DNA of 64,000 nucleotides from Carettochelys insculpta (GCF_033958435.1 NC_134138.1:269367798-269431797), one strand, 5' to 3'; shown: positions 1 through 10,860, numbered from the stretch's first letter. Numbers and translations are program-made. The notes: generated from the letters alone by a model not told the origin.

Positions 1-1160
1 AGGCTGAGCAAACGGCAAAGGAAGACTCCGACAGCGTCTCCTCTGTGGAGCTGGCTTTTGAAGACCTGGAAAGGGCAAGTGCTGAGATCATCCACCTGAA
101 GGAGCAGACTCTGGCCAGGCTGCTGGACATTGAGGAGGCCATTAGGAAAGCTCTCTCTTCCATTTCCAATCTAAAGTCAGAGTCAGACATAGCTGGGCTC
201 TCTGGGCTTTTCAAGGAGTCTCTGGGGAATGCCCAGAGCCCTGCAAGCAGCACCAATATCCGTAAGATCAGCATTGTGTCCAGCAAAGCCAAGCAAGAGA
301 AAGCAATACAAGGGTCACAGAATGCAGCATCCACGGGAAGTGCAAATGTGCCAGAAAAGATGGAGATGCCCAAAGGAGAATTAGAGGTCCCCTGCGTCAT
401 TCAGCAGCGTGTAAATTCTCCATCCTCACCTTCTTATATTTCCATTGAGTCTGCTGCCAGAAAGCCTGCAGAATCACCCAGGACACCATATTCTTCCTGG
501 GATGCCCCCTTACCAGATTATCCCTCCATGCCAGGGAAAAGGGATGCGATCACTCAGGACACCTTTAACTCATTAACTCGCAAACCAGTGAGGCCCAGTG
601 GATGCAGCCCTGCTCCATTTGAGAAAGAACAGGAACCCATCCAGATGAAGATAGGATTGAAGTCAATTAAACAACACCATCTCAGCAACTCCGAGCACCA
701 GCTCTGTGGCAGTAGTGACAAAGAGTCGTGCATGCTGGACACATCTAAAGGCAGCTGCCCTGGTGCAATCAGAGGAGACTTTTCTGACTACAACCCTAAA
801 CCTCCCCGGAATATCCCTAGCCCACAGAATCCAAGGAGGCAGAAAAGCATCCTAGAACTGCAGACAAGCCCGGATGGATCCAAGCTTTACGGAGCTACCA
901 GAACAGTGACTGAGCAGTATGAGGAGGTGGATGAGTTTGGAAACAAGATCATCACTTCGTCCACCACTGTCACCAAGCAATCAGAGACCCAAACCTCCTC
1001 CACGTGCAATGTGGTCTCTCCTCCCCGGTATGAGATAACCACCTCGCCCCTCCTTCGGAGATACCTAAACAGCCCAAGTGAAGATTTCCACTCCAATGGC
1101 AGCTTCCAGGAAAGTGGGGTGGTCTTTGTCACTTTTGGGAACGCCAAGTCAAAGAAGTAG
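1..1160 (+). CDS. XIRP1: XIRP1 C-terminal end (3' terminal coding part, 5' end outside window)
   Basis: The frame is open from base 3 to the TAG at 1158-1160, so about 385 residues are seen and the N-terminal Xin repeats lie upstream of the window. Xin proteins bind and bundle actin at intercalated discs and myotendinous junctions. The visible part has a helical segment with LARLLDIEEAIRKAL, then a long Pro/Ser-rich disordered stretch with SPSSPSYISIE and KPPRNIPSPQNP, then the conserved tail block EQYEEVDEFGNKIITSSTTV and a basic end NAKSKK. These blocks are recalled from the XIRP1/XIRP2 family. The CTG at 45 is not a real start, because the frame continues to the window edge. No intron is visible, which fits the single large coding exon of mammalian XIRP1. 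The LIM exons from 8915 may be an alternative 3' end of this same gene. Confidence 0.88.
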   Translation, partial: AEQTAKEDSDSVSSVELAFEDLERASAEIIHLKEQTLARLLDIEEAIRKALSSISNLKSESDIAGLSGLFKESLGNAQSPASSTNIRKISIVSSKAKQEKAIQGSQNAASTGSANVPEKMEMPKGELEVPCVIQQRVNSPSSPSYISIESAARKPAESPRTPYSSWDAPLPDYPSMPGKRDAITQDTFNSLTRKPVRPSGCSPAPFEKEQEPIQMKIGLKSIKQHHLSNSEHQLCGSSDKESCMLDTSKGSCPGAIRGDFSDYNPKPPRNIPSPQNPRRQKSILELQTSPDGSKLYGATRTVTEQYEEVDEFGNKIITSSTTVTKQSETQTSSTCNVVSPPRYEITTSPLLRRYLNSPSEDFHSNGSFQESGVVFVTFGNAKSKK

Positions 1161-2125
1161 AAGACTTTGACTAGTTGGAGATGCTAATCAATTACAGAAA
1201 AAACGAGGAATCCATTGATTTAACCAGGTGACATACAGGAACTCTACCAAGTCCTATGATTCTTCTAGACTACTCCCCCCGTGTTTGGAATACAGAATAG
1301 ATGCATTCAGGGGCAGCCCTTGTGGTAAACAGCACCTGCCAACTCATCAGCCTGACAGACATGGGGGTAACCCCACATCTGAAGATCTGAAACTTTGATA
1401 GAAGCACAAGCAAGAAAATAAACAAATGGGCGTTTTAGGATGGTTTCTTCTCCTCTGAATAGTATTTGTGAGTGTATCCAGGGCAACTCTGAGCAAAGGC
1501 TGAAAAAAGAACAATTAGAGACACCCAAAAGACCAGCCTGTCTGGGTAATTTGGAAACAGACTTGTTTATCCTCTTTCTGGTACCAGCATAGACCTCCCA
1601 ACAAACACGTTGCCACACAGGGACACTCACTTACACTCATGGGTAGGTTGGAATAGTTTTGTCTCAGCTTTTAAAAGAAAACACCTGAGCTTGCTTTTGG
1701 AGAGTAGGGGGCAAGACACTTAGCAAAAAACAACACACAGCAAGTATTCAGTGTCGCCTAAAACTGTACGAATCAGGATTTCCAGAATGTCTGCTAGTGT
1801 CTTTCCCCATAAGAAGAACATGAAGGAAGATGCTCTGGTTAAAACTCTGTAACATGTTCAACTAAAGAAATAGATTGTTATTGCTTTCCTTTCTTTCTTT
1901 CCTAGACCTGTAATTTATTATCCATGGTATACAAAATCTTTTAATGTCCATGCATTCTTATGTGTAATGTTTAAATCCATTTTGAAACTTTGTAAAGAAA
2001 TTTTCCTTTTATTATGAATTTGTTTTGTACATTCTCAACTCAAGATTTTAGATATTTTGGGCTCTTCCCCTTTTTTAATTTTTATTGCTGCATTTTGAAA
2101 GTAAACGTTACCTCTGAAAACACGC
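1161..2125 (+). other. XIRP1: XIRP1 3' untranslated region
   Basis: Non-coding and AT-rich from about 1860 on. The likely cleavage signal is AGTAAA at 2100-2105, followed by a T/GT-rich stretch at about 2125-2150. An earlier AATAAA within 1417-1424 lacks a convincing downstream element. The extent is inferred. Confidence 0.55.
2100..2105 (+). terminator. Candidate poly(A) signal of XIRP1
   Basis: AGTAAA is a known single-base variant of AATAAA. It sits about 25 bases before a GT/T-rich element, at the end of an AT-rich UTR. Confidence 0.4.
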
Positions 2126-2424
2126 TGGTCTGGTTATTTTGTTTTCCCACGCATTTGATTCAGTTCTGAGTATTTAAAATGCCTCTGCTGAGGAGCTGGT
2201 TGAGTCTTTCATGGTCACCTTCAAGCTTTATCAGTGGAAGCTAAAAAGAAAACAGAGCTAGTAGTGATGGAAAAAAATGGAATTGAATTTTCAACACAAA
2301 TATATTTCCCACAAAAAAAATCCACAGAAATCCCTAGCAAATATTATTTCCCCACACTTTTGCTCTTTTCAACCCTACTCTTTTGAAATTCACAATTTAA
2401 AGAAAAGGAAAATACTGCATATTT

Positions 2425-3158
2425 TGACCAGATATAATGGGGAGAGACTGTCTAGGAATGATTACGGCAGAAAGGGATCTAGGGGTTATAGTGGGCCACA
2501 AGCTAAATATGAATCAACAGTGTGATGCTGTTGCAAAAAAAGAAAACATGATTCAGGGATGCATTAACAGGTGTGTTGTGAACAAGACACAAGAAGTCAT
2601 TCTTGCGCTCTACTCTGCACTGATGAGGCGTCAGCTGGAGTATTGTGTCCAGTGCTGGGCACCGCAGTTCAAGGAAGATGTGGAGAAATTAGAGAGGGTC
2701 CAGAAAAGAGTGACAAGAATGATTAAAGATCTAGAGAATGTGACGTATGAAGAAAGTCTGAAAGAACTGAGTTTGTTTAGTTTGGAAAAGAGAACATTGA
2801 GGGGCAACATGATAGCGGTTTTCAGGTATCTAAAAGGGTGTCATAAGGAGGAGGGAAAAAACTTGTTCTTTTTGGCCTCTGAGGATAGAACAAGAGGCAA
2901 TGGACTTAAACTGCAGCAAGGGAGGTTTAGGTTGGACATTAGGAAAAAGTTCCTAACTGTCAGGGTGGTCAAACAGTGGAATAAATTGTCAAGGGTGGTT
3001 GTGGAATCTTCATCGCTGGAGGTATTTAAGAACAGGTTAGATAAATGTCTATCATGGATGGTCTAGACAGTACTTGGTCCTGCCATTGGGGCAGGAGGCT
3101 GGACTCGATGACCTCTCGAGGTCCCTTCCGGTCCTAGTGTTCTGTGATTCTATGATAA
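2425..3158 (+). mobile_element. CR1 LINE, 5'-truncated, 3' end intact
   Basis: A 209-residue frame (2437-3066) carries the C-terminal part of CR1 ORF2. It includes LGVIVGHKLN, ALYSALMRRQLEYCVQCWAP and the typical tail DIRKKFLTVRVVKQWNKL. After the stop come the CR1 3' UTR (ctcgatgacctctcgaggtc) and the family's ATTCTATGA-type terminal repeat near 3146. It lacks the endonuclease and the catalytic RT core, so it cannot move itself. The uninterrupted frame suggests a fairly young insertion. Confidence 0.9.
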
Positions 3159-3277
3159 CAACATGAGCAAAGAATGGGTTTAATGTTTAACAAGATGATT
3201 GGCTTTATTTAGGGTTATCATGTGATGTGGTTATACAAAAGAGGAAGAACCCCTCTTCACAGCTGGGTTGATCTGGG

Positions 3278-3640
3278 TCAGGAGTTGGTAACCAAGATAG
3301 CAAGAAAAGCCATTTTTTTCAAATTCAGTAAAAAAAAAATCTCAATAATTCATATAACTAAGACTTTATTAGCAACACAATCAAAATGCGGACACAGTGT
3401 CATATCCCACAATGCACTGCACATATTAAAGGGGGAGTTATCCAGTGTTTCGAAATTACATATCCTTTGCTATTTAGGTATGAGCTCATCATTGTTGGGC
3501 TTTTAGATGGTCACCATTTACCAAAAATAATCGGGGGCGGTTTTTTGTTTTGTTTTTACTTTGCAATTGTAGTGTTGGTAGCCACAAAGAAGTCCTTAAA
3601 GATGTGCATGTGGCTCCAGAGCCGCAGGTCACGGACCCCC
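3278..3640. mobile_element. Non-autonomous hAT-like element (MITE), 363 bp
   Basis: The ends are imperfect inverted repeats (tcaggagttggtaacc, against the complement of ggtcacggaccccc). They are flanked by a perfect 8-bp direct repeat GATCTGGG at 3270-3277 and 3641-3648. An 8-bp duplication is the hallmark of hAT transposition. There is no transposase frame. Confidence 0.75.
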
Positions 3641-3648
3641 GATCTGGG

Positions 3649-4315
3649 CAAACAGCATTTAGCTCTGAGTGTAGCCTGGTGCAAGTGTCCGCATTACAAA
3701 GCAACAGCCCCATTTGTGTGTCCTTACTGGTGCTGCAGGCACTCATGTGCCTCACTAGGACTCCTAGGACATAGCCCATGGCTTTCAGTGTTACAGGGGA
3801 TTTCGCTGCTCTGTGAGCCTTTTCCAGTGACTTATGGGAGAACTTGTCATTTTTTTGGGCACAACTGTGGGAAGGCATTAGAGAACTATCAGCACTGAAA
3901 GGGTTCCCCTGCTTGAGTGCTCCCAGCACTTGGGTTTTAAAGCACCACCGACTTGAGTCAGTGGGGTTTGTACATGGATTAGAGCTGGAGCTGAGACAAC
4001 CCAAAGGCTGCTCAGACCTTGAGTTAAGACGTTGTCTCTGAAGCAGGCTCCAGCCCTGCCACTCACTGGCCAACACTGAGGTATAACCATTCAGGCCAGC
4101 AGCAAATGACTCCCTTTCTCCCAGAGCAAGGAGGAAGTAAAGCTGTTGTGGCTCACTGGGATGTCCTGTGCCCCTCAGGTCTCCACGTGGGGCTGTGTTG
4201 CCAATGCCCTCTGGTCAGGCTGTCGCTAAAGTCACAATCTAGCCCTTTATCTGGAAAGGAGGAGCGTTAGTGGGGATTTCTCGCAAGCTAGAGAATCTAT
4301 TAAAAAAATCACGCA
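3649..4315. other. Non-coding stretch, nothing recognised
   Basis: There are short open frames on both strands but no family motif, splice pattern or repeat that I recognise. Confidence 0.5.
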
Positions 4316-4520
4316 GCTGGGTGGTCTAGTGGTTAGCACCCTATCAATTCTCTTCACAGCAATGCCAGTGGATGTGTTGGGTAATGGGCAAGTCACGTCA
4401 TTGCTCAGTGCTTCTATTTTCCCCTTCTGTAAAAAGGGGCTAATGATACCGATTTCTTTTGTAAAGCACTTTAAGATTTAGGCATGAAAACCCGAGTACA
4501 ACCTCTAGTAATTATTATTG
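4316..4520 (+). repeat. MIR-type CORE-SINE
   Basis: It starts with a tRNA-like box (gtggtctagtggttagcacc). The conserved core and 3' part follow: gggcaagtcacgtcattgc, ttctgtaaaaaggggctaat and gtaaagcactttaagattta. These match the MIR layout. It is old and diverged. Confidence 0.8.
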
Positions 4521-4735
4521 TTCCTATTATTCTTTCTCCCAACCCTGCGTGGAGACAGAATTGGTTCTGACACTGATGAGTAAAGAGGAGGGAAAAAAAT
4601 TAAAGACAACATCCATGCCGGCAGTGCATAGTTAATGAAAGGAACCACCTGTCTCAAGATACCCAAGGGAACAAAAGTGGCTAAATTAAAAGGGCCTGGT
4701 TACTCTGTGCTCCTGGTTATACTGTGTGTGATACT

Positions 4736-5094
4736 TAGGGCAACCATATCTCCCTGTCCCAAATAGAGGACAGTGAGATACGGGGGAAGGGCTGCTCCTC
4801 CAAGCTCTGGGGAGCTGGGAAGGAGGTAGCAGCCACCAGCGATCCCCAGGAGCCCCAGGAAAGCAGCAGCCCCCAGCAATTCCCCGGAGCCCCAGGAAAG
4901 CTGCAGCTGTCAGCCTCCCTGGGAGCCCTGGGGAAGTGGCAGCTGCCCATGCTCCCCCTGCTTCCCCAAGGCGGGGAGGGGGGCGGGTGCAAATACGGGA
5001 CAATGACTCCATTCTAGAAAAAAGGGTTGGGACTCCTTTTTGGCGTCCCAAATAGAGGACCGTCCCACCCAATACAGGACGGATGGTCACCTTA
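4736..5094. mobile_element. MITE with TAGGG(C)AACCAT / ATGGTCACCTTA ends
   Basis: The terminal inverted repeats TAGGGCAACCAT and TAAGGTGACCAT (other end, complement) surround a GC-rich core with repeated ggagccccagg units. It is flanked by near-identical 8-bp repeats GTGATACT (4728-4735) and GCGATACT (5095-5102), which suggests a hAT-type insertion. A related element lies at 52032-52459. Confidence 0.65.
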
Positions 5095-5102
5095 GCGATA
5101 CT

Positions 5103-5807
5103 AGGTGAACTAAGATAAAGAAAAAGTTAATCAGACTTCATACATCAGGACATAAGTTGATCCACCATGGGGAAGCCAGGTGGAAACCTTGTCTCCCATA
5201 TCATGTTGCATGAATTGGTCAGCTGTGTTACAGCTGGTTTATTCCTTCCTTTTAAACAAAGGGTACTGGTCCCTGCAGGAGGTAGGATGTCATATAGGGT
5301 GGACCAAATGATCAGATGCAGAATAGAAACCCATGGAAGATACATTAAGAAGGAGCTCAGGGGCTGATCTAGTGAACTGATGTGGTCATGAGGAGGGGCT
5401 CTGAGTTCACACCTCACTCTTGGGGAGCAGGGTTGGGGGCGGGGGACTAAGCTCTGGAAGCAAGGAGCACCTCACACAGAGCTCTAGGGTGATTCTTCAA
5501 AATGACCTATGTAGTAGCCTGATAAGCTCATCAAGGCTCTGGCCAAAGTTTTTCTTGGAGCATAGAAGGATCTTTTGATGTGGAAAAACCATGTATGAGC
5601 CAAAGCAGACAGTGCAGAGGCTGGCCCACCTCTGCATGGCAAGAGAGCCTAGCTCCACTTGCCATGAAGACAGAGAAAGCTAGAGGACTGGGACATTATT
5701 GTAAGCCGGGAAATGGAGCAAGGGTGGAATTTTTTGTCGCATTGCTTGGAATAGTCTTTTTTTTTTTTTTGTTATTTTTTTTTGGCTCATTTGTAGATGC
5801 AACAGAG
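5103..5807. other. Non-coding stretch with T-rich run
   Basis: No gene or classified repeat is seen. A T-rich simple run lies at about 5757-5783, just before the LTR that starts at 5808. Confidence 0.5.
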
Positions 5808-6234
5808 TGTGGGAGTCACCAGGCCCTGCACCCTATCCACGGTCAGGAGTCACTCTCACTAAGCAGGCACAACAGAAGGTTTATTAGTCGACAGGGACAC
5901 TGCATAGTACAGACTTGTCAGTACAGCAACCAGACACAGTCAGTCCAATCCGTTTGGGGGAGAGAAGACCCCAAGATGAGACCCTGAGCCAGAGCCTTGG
6001 CACCCCCTTTGTCTCTTTCCCCTAGTCCAGACTAACTGCCTTCCAAACCCCCAGTTCCAATTCCAACCCACCCAGCCCTTCCTCCCTCCTTTGCCCTGTT
6101 TCAAGGGGAAAAAAGGTGTCACTTGGTAGCTCACCTTACCACTACGCACTGATGCTTCCTAGTGGAACCTAGGGAAACTGCAGGGAACTACAGGGCCTAC
6201 ATACAACCCAAGCAGAGGAATAAAATCCCCACAC
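5808..6234 (-). mobile_element. Solo LTR, minus orientation
   Basis: The 427-bp unit begins TGTGGG and ends CCCACA. Its first 90 bases match the complement of the 3' end of the LTR at 52711-53134: the family-specific run gagtcactctcactaagcag, then gcacaacagaaggtttatta, where ttta-tta is the complement of the AATAAA poly(A) signal. The length is almost equal to that copy (424 bp). No internal retroviral genes are nearby, so it is a solo LTR. No clear target duplication was found. Confidence 0.65.
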
Positions 6235-6546
6235 ACCTGCTTTGCCATATCTTAAGCAAAATGACTTCATATACCTGGTACTTCTAAGGTTTGAAAAACA
6301 GATTTTAAAATATGTATGCATCAAACAACAATACAAGGCACCATGTATCATCGCCCCCATACCAAGTCCCAAGTCAGGCATGGGTGTGTATGATGTTGTA
6401 ATGTATTGTGTTGCCCTTAGTCAGGAAACTGTTGTTCTCAGGCCTACTCCCCCTCCAAGGTCAGAAGTAAACTTTCCTCAGTCTCTTACCGGTTCCTTAG
6501 GTAAATATCATCAGAGGAGTAGCCGTGATCAGCTACAGCTTCATGA
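6235..6546. other. Non-coding stretch, nothing recognised
   Basis: AT-rich spacer between the LTR and the nested repeat block. The open frame 6242-6550 has no recognisable domain. Confidence 0.4.
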
Positions 6547-6655
6547 ATAACAAGTAGTTCTGTAGCACCTTAGGGACTAAGAAATTTATTAGGACATGAG
6601 CTTTTGTGGGTTAGACCCATCATTGAAAGCTCATGACTTAATGATGCGTTAGGCT
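6547..6655 (+). mobile_element. Penelope-type terminal repeat fragment
   Basis: It carries the block gtagcaccttagggactaag, then aaatttattaggacatgagc and ttttgtgggttagaccca. These are shared with the terminal repeats of the Penelope-like copies at 47.5, 49.7 and 53.9 kb. An inverted piece of its start (cctaaggtactacaggactg) follows the nested MITE at 7486-7515. Confidence 0.6.
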
Positions 6656-6658
6656 CTA

Positions 6659-7489
6659 AGGATTGGTCTACACACCAAAGCTACTTGAAATAACAGCGGT
6701 TATTTTGACATATCTATCCTAGCATCTACACAATGCAATGGCTATTTTGAAATTATTTGAAGAGTGGTTGGCTTCTTTTGAAATAGGCAGACCTCATTCT
6801 ACAAGGAATAGTGCCCATTGGAAATAGCTTTTTCAAAATAGGTGCTGTTAAGATTGGGAAGAGACCCTATTTCAGAATAAGCCTGAGTGCGTCCAATGGC
6901 TCTGTGGTGAAATAGGCTCTGTGGCTATGTCTACACTAGCCCCTTCCTTTCAGAAGGGGTATGGTAATGAGCGAGTTGGAAAGATGCTAATGCAGTACCT
7001 TGTTGGCATAATGGCAGCCACACAATTCAAAAGTGCCGCTTTCAAATCGTGCATTGCCCGTGTAGATGAGGGCCTTTCGAAAGGACCCTCTGGACTTTGC
7101 AAGCCCTTTCTTCCTATTTGGTTTTTGGAATAAGGGGCTTTAGAAGTCCAGAGGGTCCTTTCAAAAGGCCCCTGTCTACATGGGCAGCACGTGATTCGAA
7201 AGCAGTGTTTTTGAATCACATGTGGCTGCCATTATGCTAATGAAGTGGCACATATTCATGGAACAGCCTCATTAGCATCTTCCCAACACACTCATTTCCA
7301 TGCCCCTTCTGAAAGGCAGGGGCTAGTGTAGATGTAGCCAATGTGCATAGATGATGTATTTCAAAATAGCTGTGTGCTTTTTCAAAATGCATTTTTGTGT
7401 GTAGCAGCCTTACTTCAAAATAAAATATTCCAGAATAGCTCATCCAGAATAGCTTATTTCAAAATAAGACTGCTCTGTAGACACATCCT
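6659..7489. mobile_element. Outer MITE (TCTACA ends) interrupted by another MITE
   Basis: The ends are inverted: aggattggtctacaca at the left and the complement aggatgtgtctacaga at the right. The body is rich in tatttcaaaata motifs. Its middle is interrupted by the palindromic element 6923-7339. Similar ends occur at 59300-59680. Confidence 0.6.
6923..7339. mobile_element. Palindromic MITE, 417 bp, nested in the outer MITE
   Basis: The left end GGCTATGTCTACACTAGCCC pairs with the right end over more than 20 bases with two mismatches. Pairing continues inward: ccctctggactt near 7088 pairs with aagtccagaggg near 7145, and attagcat-type blocks recur on both arms. It is a fold-back element without a transposase. 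Confidence 0.75.
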
Positions 7490-7515
7490 AAGGTACTACA
7501 GGACTGTTATTTGTG

Positions 7516-7977
7516 AAGTTCCTTAGAGAATTACGTTCAGCCAACTGCCAAAACTGCCAGCAGACAAAGAGCCTGAGTGATCAGAAAGCAGCAGCAAAAC
7601 ACACACCTGAGCTGAATCAAAGCAAACACAGAGAATGTTTTAGGAAAAATCATATTTTCACTCATTTGGCCAGTGGAGGTTGGCCCCAAGCTCTGGTTAC
7701 TAAATCAGTGGTGCAATGAATCAGACATAGACTTCCCATCAGTTCAGGGGTCAGCTCCTATTGGAATCTCTATGGGAACTCTACATTTTGGGCTTAAGAA
7801 GGCTTCGTCAGGCCAGGTGAGCTGTTGCTGAATAGTGTCACTCTGAAGACAGGTCTCCATGAAATAGCTGCTTTGCAGATTGTCCTTGCTACACTTCATG
7901 CAAACAACTCGCGGTTAGTGCAGCAGCAGGTCTCAGGTCCCTGCTCCTTTTTGCCCAGAAAAACTGTCAGAAGTTGT
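7516..7977. other. Non-coding stretch, nothing recognised
   Basis: No homology, splice structure or repeat ends recognised. Confidence 0.4.
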
Positions 7978-8307
7978 TACATGTTGAACTTCTCTCATCC
8001 GGCACCCTCAGGACCTGACTGGAGTCAGAAGAGAGATGTTTCCAGACTACGGGAGGTCAATGTTTTCTAGCACTTTACCAATGCTTCCACTGCTTACTGG
8101 ACTCTTAGAAGCCATTTAGGGGTAAATTACAGCTAAATAACAGTACAGAACACTGACAGCCAAGACTGGTGGCTATAAACAAACTTTATGGGACTATGGG
8201 AAACTTTGTCACACCCCAAATATGTGGTCGTCCAGCTAACTAAAATCATGCCAGATTACGGAGTTTGCCGCACAAGAGAGCGCCAGATTAGATAGGTTCA
8301 AGCTGTA
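7978..8307. mobile_element. MITE with 17-bp inverted ends, possible TA target
   Basis: It starts TACATGTTGAACTTCTC and ends with the complement of TACAGCTTGAACCTATC. Internal text such as catccggcaccctcaggacc and ccacaagag-like right-end blocks resembles a repeat I recall as frequent in turtle DNA. TA at both outer edges would fit a Tc1/mariner-type duplication. It has no coding capacity. Confidence 0.6.
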
Positions 8308-8914
8308 TAGAGCTGTGCAATGCATTCCAAAGCAGTTCACTGAGCCTGTTTAACATGAGTTAGTATTTGTAGAATCAGGCCATAACATGGGGCTCATATC
8401 GTAAAATATGGACCATAATAAAACACACTAGATGGATGTGTGACCTGGGCTTGTTATTGTAGCTGCAGAGAATTAACATTTACATTTGCTGCCTTTGTGT
8501 GATTTTAACTGTCCAGCCTCTGGGAGCATTATTTTAAGCTGAGGATCAGTGCATCTGGTTTTCTTAGGGTTACTTAGCCGACTAAGAATTTGCAGTATCA
8601 GATCTTGTGTTAGTTTGTCTTTTTATACACAAAATTTTAAATGGTTCTATCTGCTTGTGGGGAAGAGCTTCAAGGCAAGTCTCGTCTTTTTCAAACTCAT
8701 TCACCCATTCCTAACACACCCCAAACTCTCTTCCTATACCTGACAGCAAATTGCTTGGAACAACCAGGAAATTGAGAGCGTAAGAAAAAAAAATAGCAAC
8801 ATTTGCAATATGACAAAATTCCACAGTAGGAGTCAAATCAGCAAAATTATGTTGCATGTTTAATTGCAGGTGTGGGGGTTCCAGTGTTATTTAACTTTGG
8901 AATTATCATTTCAG
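8308..8914. other. Non-coding stretch upstream of the LIM exon
   Basis: No repeat or exon is recognised, apart from the pyrimidine-containing acceptor region (tatcatttcag) that ends at 8914. Confidence 0.5.
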
Positions 8915-9039
8915 TCCATGATGAAGGAGGTATGTTGCTCATGTCTTCAGCCTGTCCCTGCTATGGAGCGTGTGATAGCCAACAAGTTCCTTCTACACCA
9001 CACATGCTTCTGTTGCAAGCTCTGCAAGAAGCAGCTCAG
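8915..9039 (+). CDS. LIM-domain exon A (Xin-family LIM, N-terminal half)
   Basis: A 125-bp exon between acceptor tatcatttcag (ends 8914) and donor gtaagc (starts 9040). It reads SMMKEVCCSC, LQPVPAMERVIANK, FLLHHTCFCCKLCKKQL and leaves two bases (AG). This supplies the first six LIM zinc ligands in the order C-x2-C-x17-H-x2-C-x2-C-x2-C. The sequence is nearest to the LIM of XIRP2 and LIMA1 (pattern xxxPMERLVADK...CFRC), by recall. It is either an internal exon or holds the start: ATG at 8918 and 8921 could open a short isoform. An alternative acceptor at 8950 (tcttcag) would drop the first cysteine pair, so I prefer 8914. The context suggests an alternative 3' part of XIRP1. Confidence 0.75.
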
Positions 9040-9339
9040 GTAAGCAGAGGCAGTAGCTTCAGTTTACACCTTGGAGATCTCAAATTAATTTTATGAAGTG
9101 CCCAGAAGTGCCTTCCAGTAACTCTGGTAGTAGAGAAGATTTCTATAGTGGTCACAGAAAGGGGAGCAGTGTTGCTATAATATAAATATCCCTCCGTATC
9201 CCTGGAGCTTGAAGACTGCCCACTTCAGACACATGGTGCTAGGGCTCTGTGGGTCAGGAAGCCTGCTGAAGGCAGGTGGGCTTGAAGCAGCTGTCATCTA
9301 TGAAGAAGTTAATGACATTTCAAGCAACAGGGACTCAGA

Positions 9340-10180
9340 CTGGACCTCATGAGTACCACAAAGCCTGAGGGCAAAGCAGCCAAAGACAGGGCAACATCCA
9401 GCTGCCGCAGAGTGAGGAAGCTGGTGACAGGGCAACCCTCCTCACCCAGCCACCACAGAGTGAGACAACCAGTGACAAGATATCCCCCTCCCCAGTCGTC
9501 ATGGAGCAAGGCATCATGCCTGTCCACCCACAGCTGCCATGGGACAAGGCAGACAGTGACAGTACAGTCCCCACAGCCACCATGGGATGAAACAGCTAGT
9601 GCCAGTGTTGCCCTTCAACCACCATGGTGTGAGGCAGGCAGGCAGGGACAGCACCTCCCCCACAGCCAACCCGACAGCCAATAGCAGAGCAGTCCCCTCA
9701 GCCACCATGAAGGGAGGCAGCCAATGGCAGAGCAGTCCCCTCAGCCGCCATGAAGGGAGGCAGCCAATGGCAGAGCAGTCCCCTCAGCCACCATGAAGGG
9801 AGGCAGCCAATGGCAGAGCAGTCCCCTCAGCCGCCATGAAGGAAGGCAGCCAGTGGCAGAGCAGTCCCCTCAGCCGCCATGAGGGGAGGCAGCCAATGGC
9901 AGAGCAGTCCCCTCAGCTGCCATGAGGGGAGGCAGCCAGTGGCAGAGCAGTCCCCTCAGCCGCCATGAGGGGAGGCAGCCAATGGCAGAGCAGTCCCCTC
10001 AGCCGCCATGAGGGAAGGCAGCCAGTGACAACACTTGACCCCCAGTCCCCAAGAGGTAAGACAGACAGTGACAACACTTCACCATGGGTCAAAGCATCCC
10101 ATGACAGTGCAGCCCCCATGGCTGCCATGGGGCAAGACAGCCAGTGGCAGCATGTCCCTCGACCAGTCGTGATACTGGGG
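9340..10180. repeat. Minisatellite, about 43-bp units, eight clean copies
   Basis: From about 9683 to 10025 a 43-bp unit (ggcagagcagtcccctcagc, then cgccatgaagggaggcagcc, then aat) repeats about eight times with a few substitutions. Flanking DNA (9340-9680 and 10026-10180) shows older, more diverged units with the same gccaccatgg and cagtgacaa-type words. Open frames through the array are by-products of the repeat period. Confidence 0.85.
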
Positions 10181-10739
10181 AGCAGGGGCACGCCAACAGG
10201 TCAGCACAGTGAAGCACATATTTCCTGCTCAGGCTGAGGAGACTATGGTACTTGGAGCAGTGTTCCCAGTGGATCCTGGGCTCTGCAAACATTGCCCTGG
10301 CCTTTAAGGCTCCCCAGACTCTTCACCCCTCCCAGGAGCATTGGGAGAAAACAACAGGGTGAACCATGACATTGCCTGGGTGTGTCACTCCTGCAGCTGG
10401 TTTTACCCAGGAGGGCCTGTGACGGCCCTCTGCACTTTCACAACAACACTGCAGCTAGTTCTGGAGTGAAGACTGGCAACCACACAGCATGCAATGTGTT
10501 GTACGCCAGTGGCAAAAAGGGGAAAGGACGGCCAAGTAAAACCTTACAAAAATGTCCCGATCTCTTTAGGAGGTGACAGAGCATCAGCTTTTCACACACA
10601 TTTCATTGCTTTCAACACAGTGTGTGGACCTAGGTTCTTGGATATTAATGCCAGCAGGGGCCATGCTGATCCTCTAACCTGATCTCTTGGGCACACAGGC
10701 CTTTGAATGTCACATTGTGGCTCCTCCATTAAGAATCTA

Positions 10740-10860
10740 TAGCATGGTTGAGCTAGAAAGTATATTTTAAAAAGACACCCAATCTTGATTTAAAGACCTA
10801 AAGTGACAGAGAATTCACCAAGTCCCTTGGTAAATGCCACACAGTTTATTGTCTTTGAGA
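10740..10860 (-). mobile_element. Degenerate CR1/L3-type LINE fragment
   Basis: Text such as acccaatcttgatttaaaga, then ttcaccaagtcccttggtaa, resembles the 3' part of old CR1/L3 LINEs in reverse orientation. No frame remains. Confidence 0.45.

Noticed and set aside
1417..1424. AATAAA as the XIRP1 poly(A) signal
   Set aside because: No clear downstream GT-rich element nearby, and the AT-rich UTR continues. The AGTAAA at 2100 fits better.
9683..10025. CRISPR-like array
   Set aside because: Units are contiguous tandem copies without unique spacers, in a vertebrate genome.
9349..10237. Several open frames through the tandem repeats
   Set aside because: The frames follow the 43-bp period. No family motif and no splice context.
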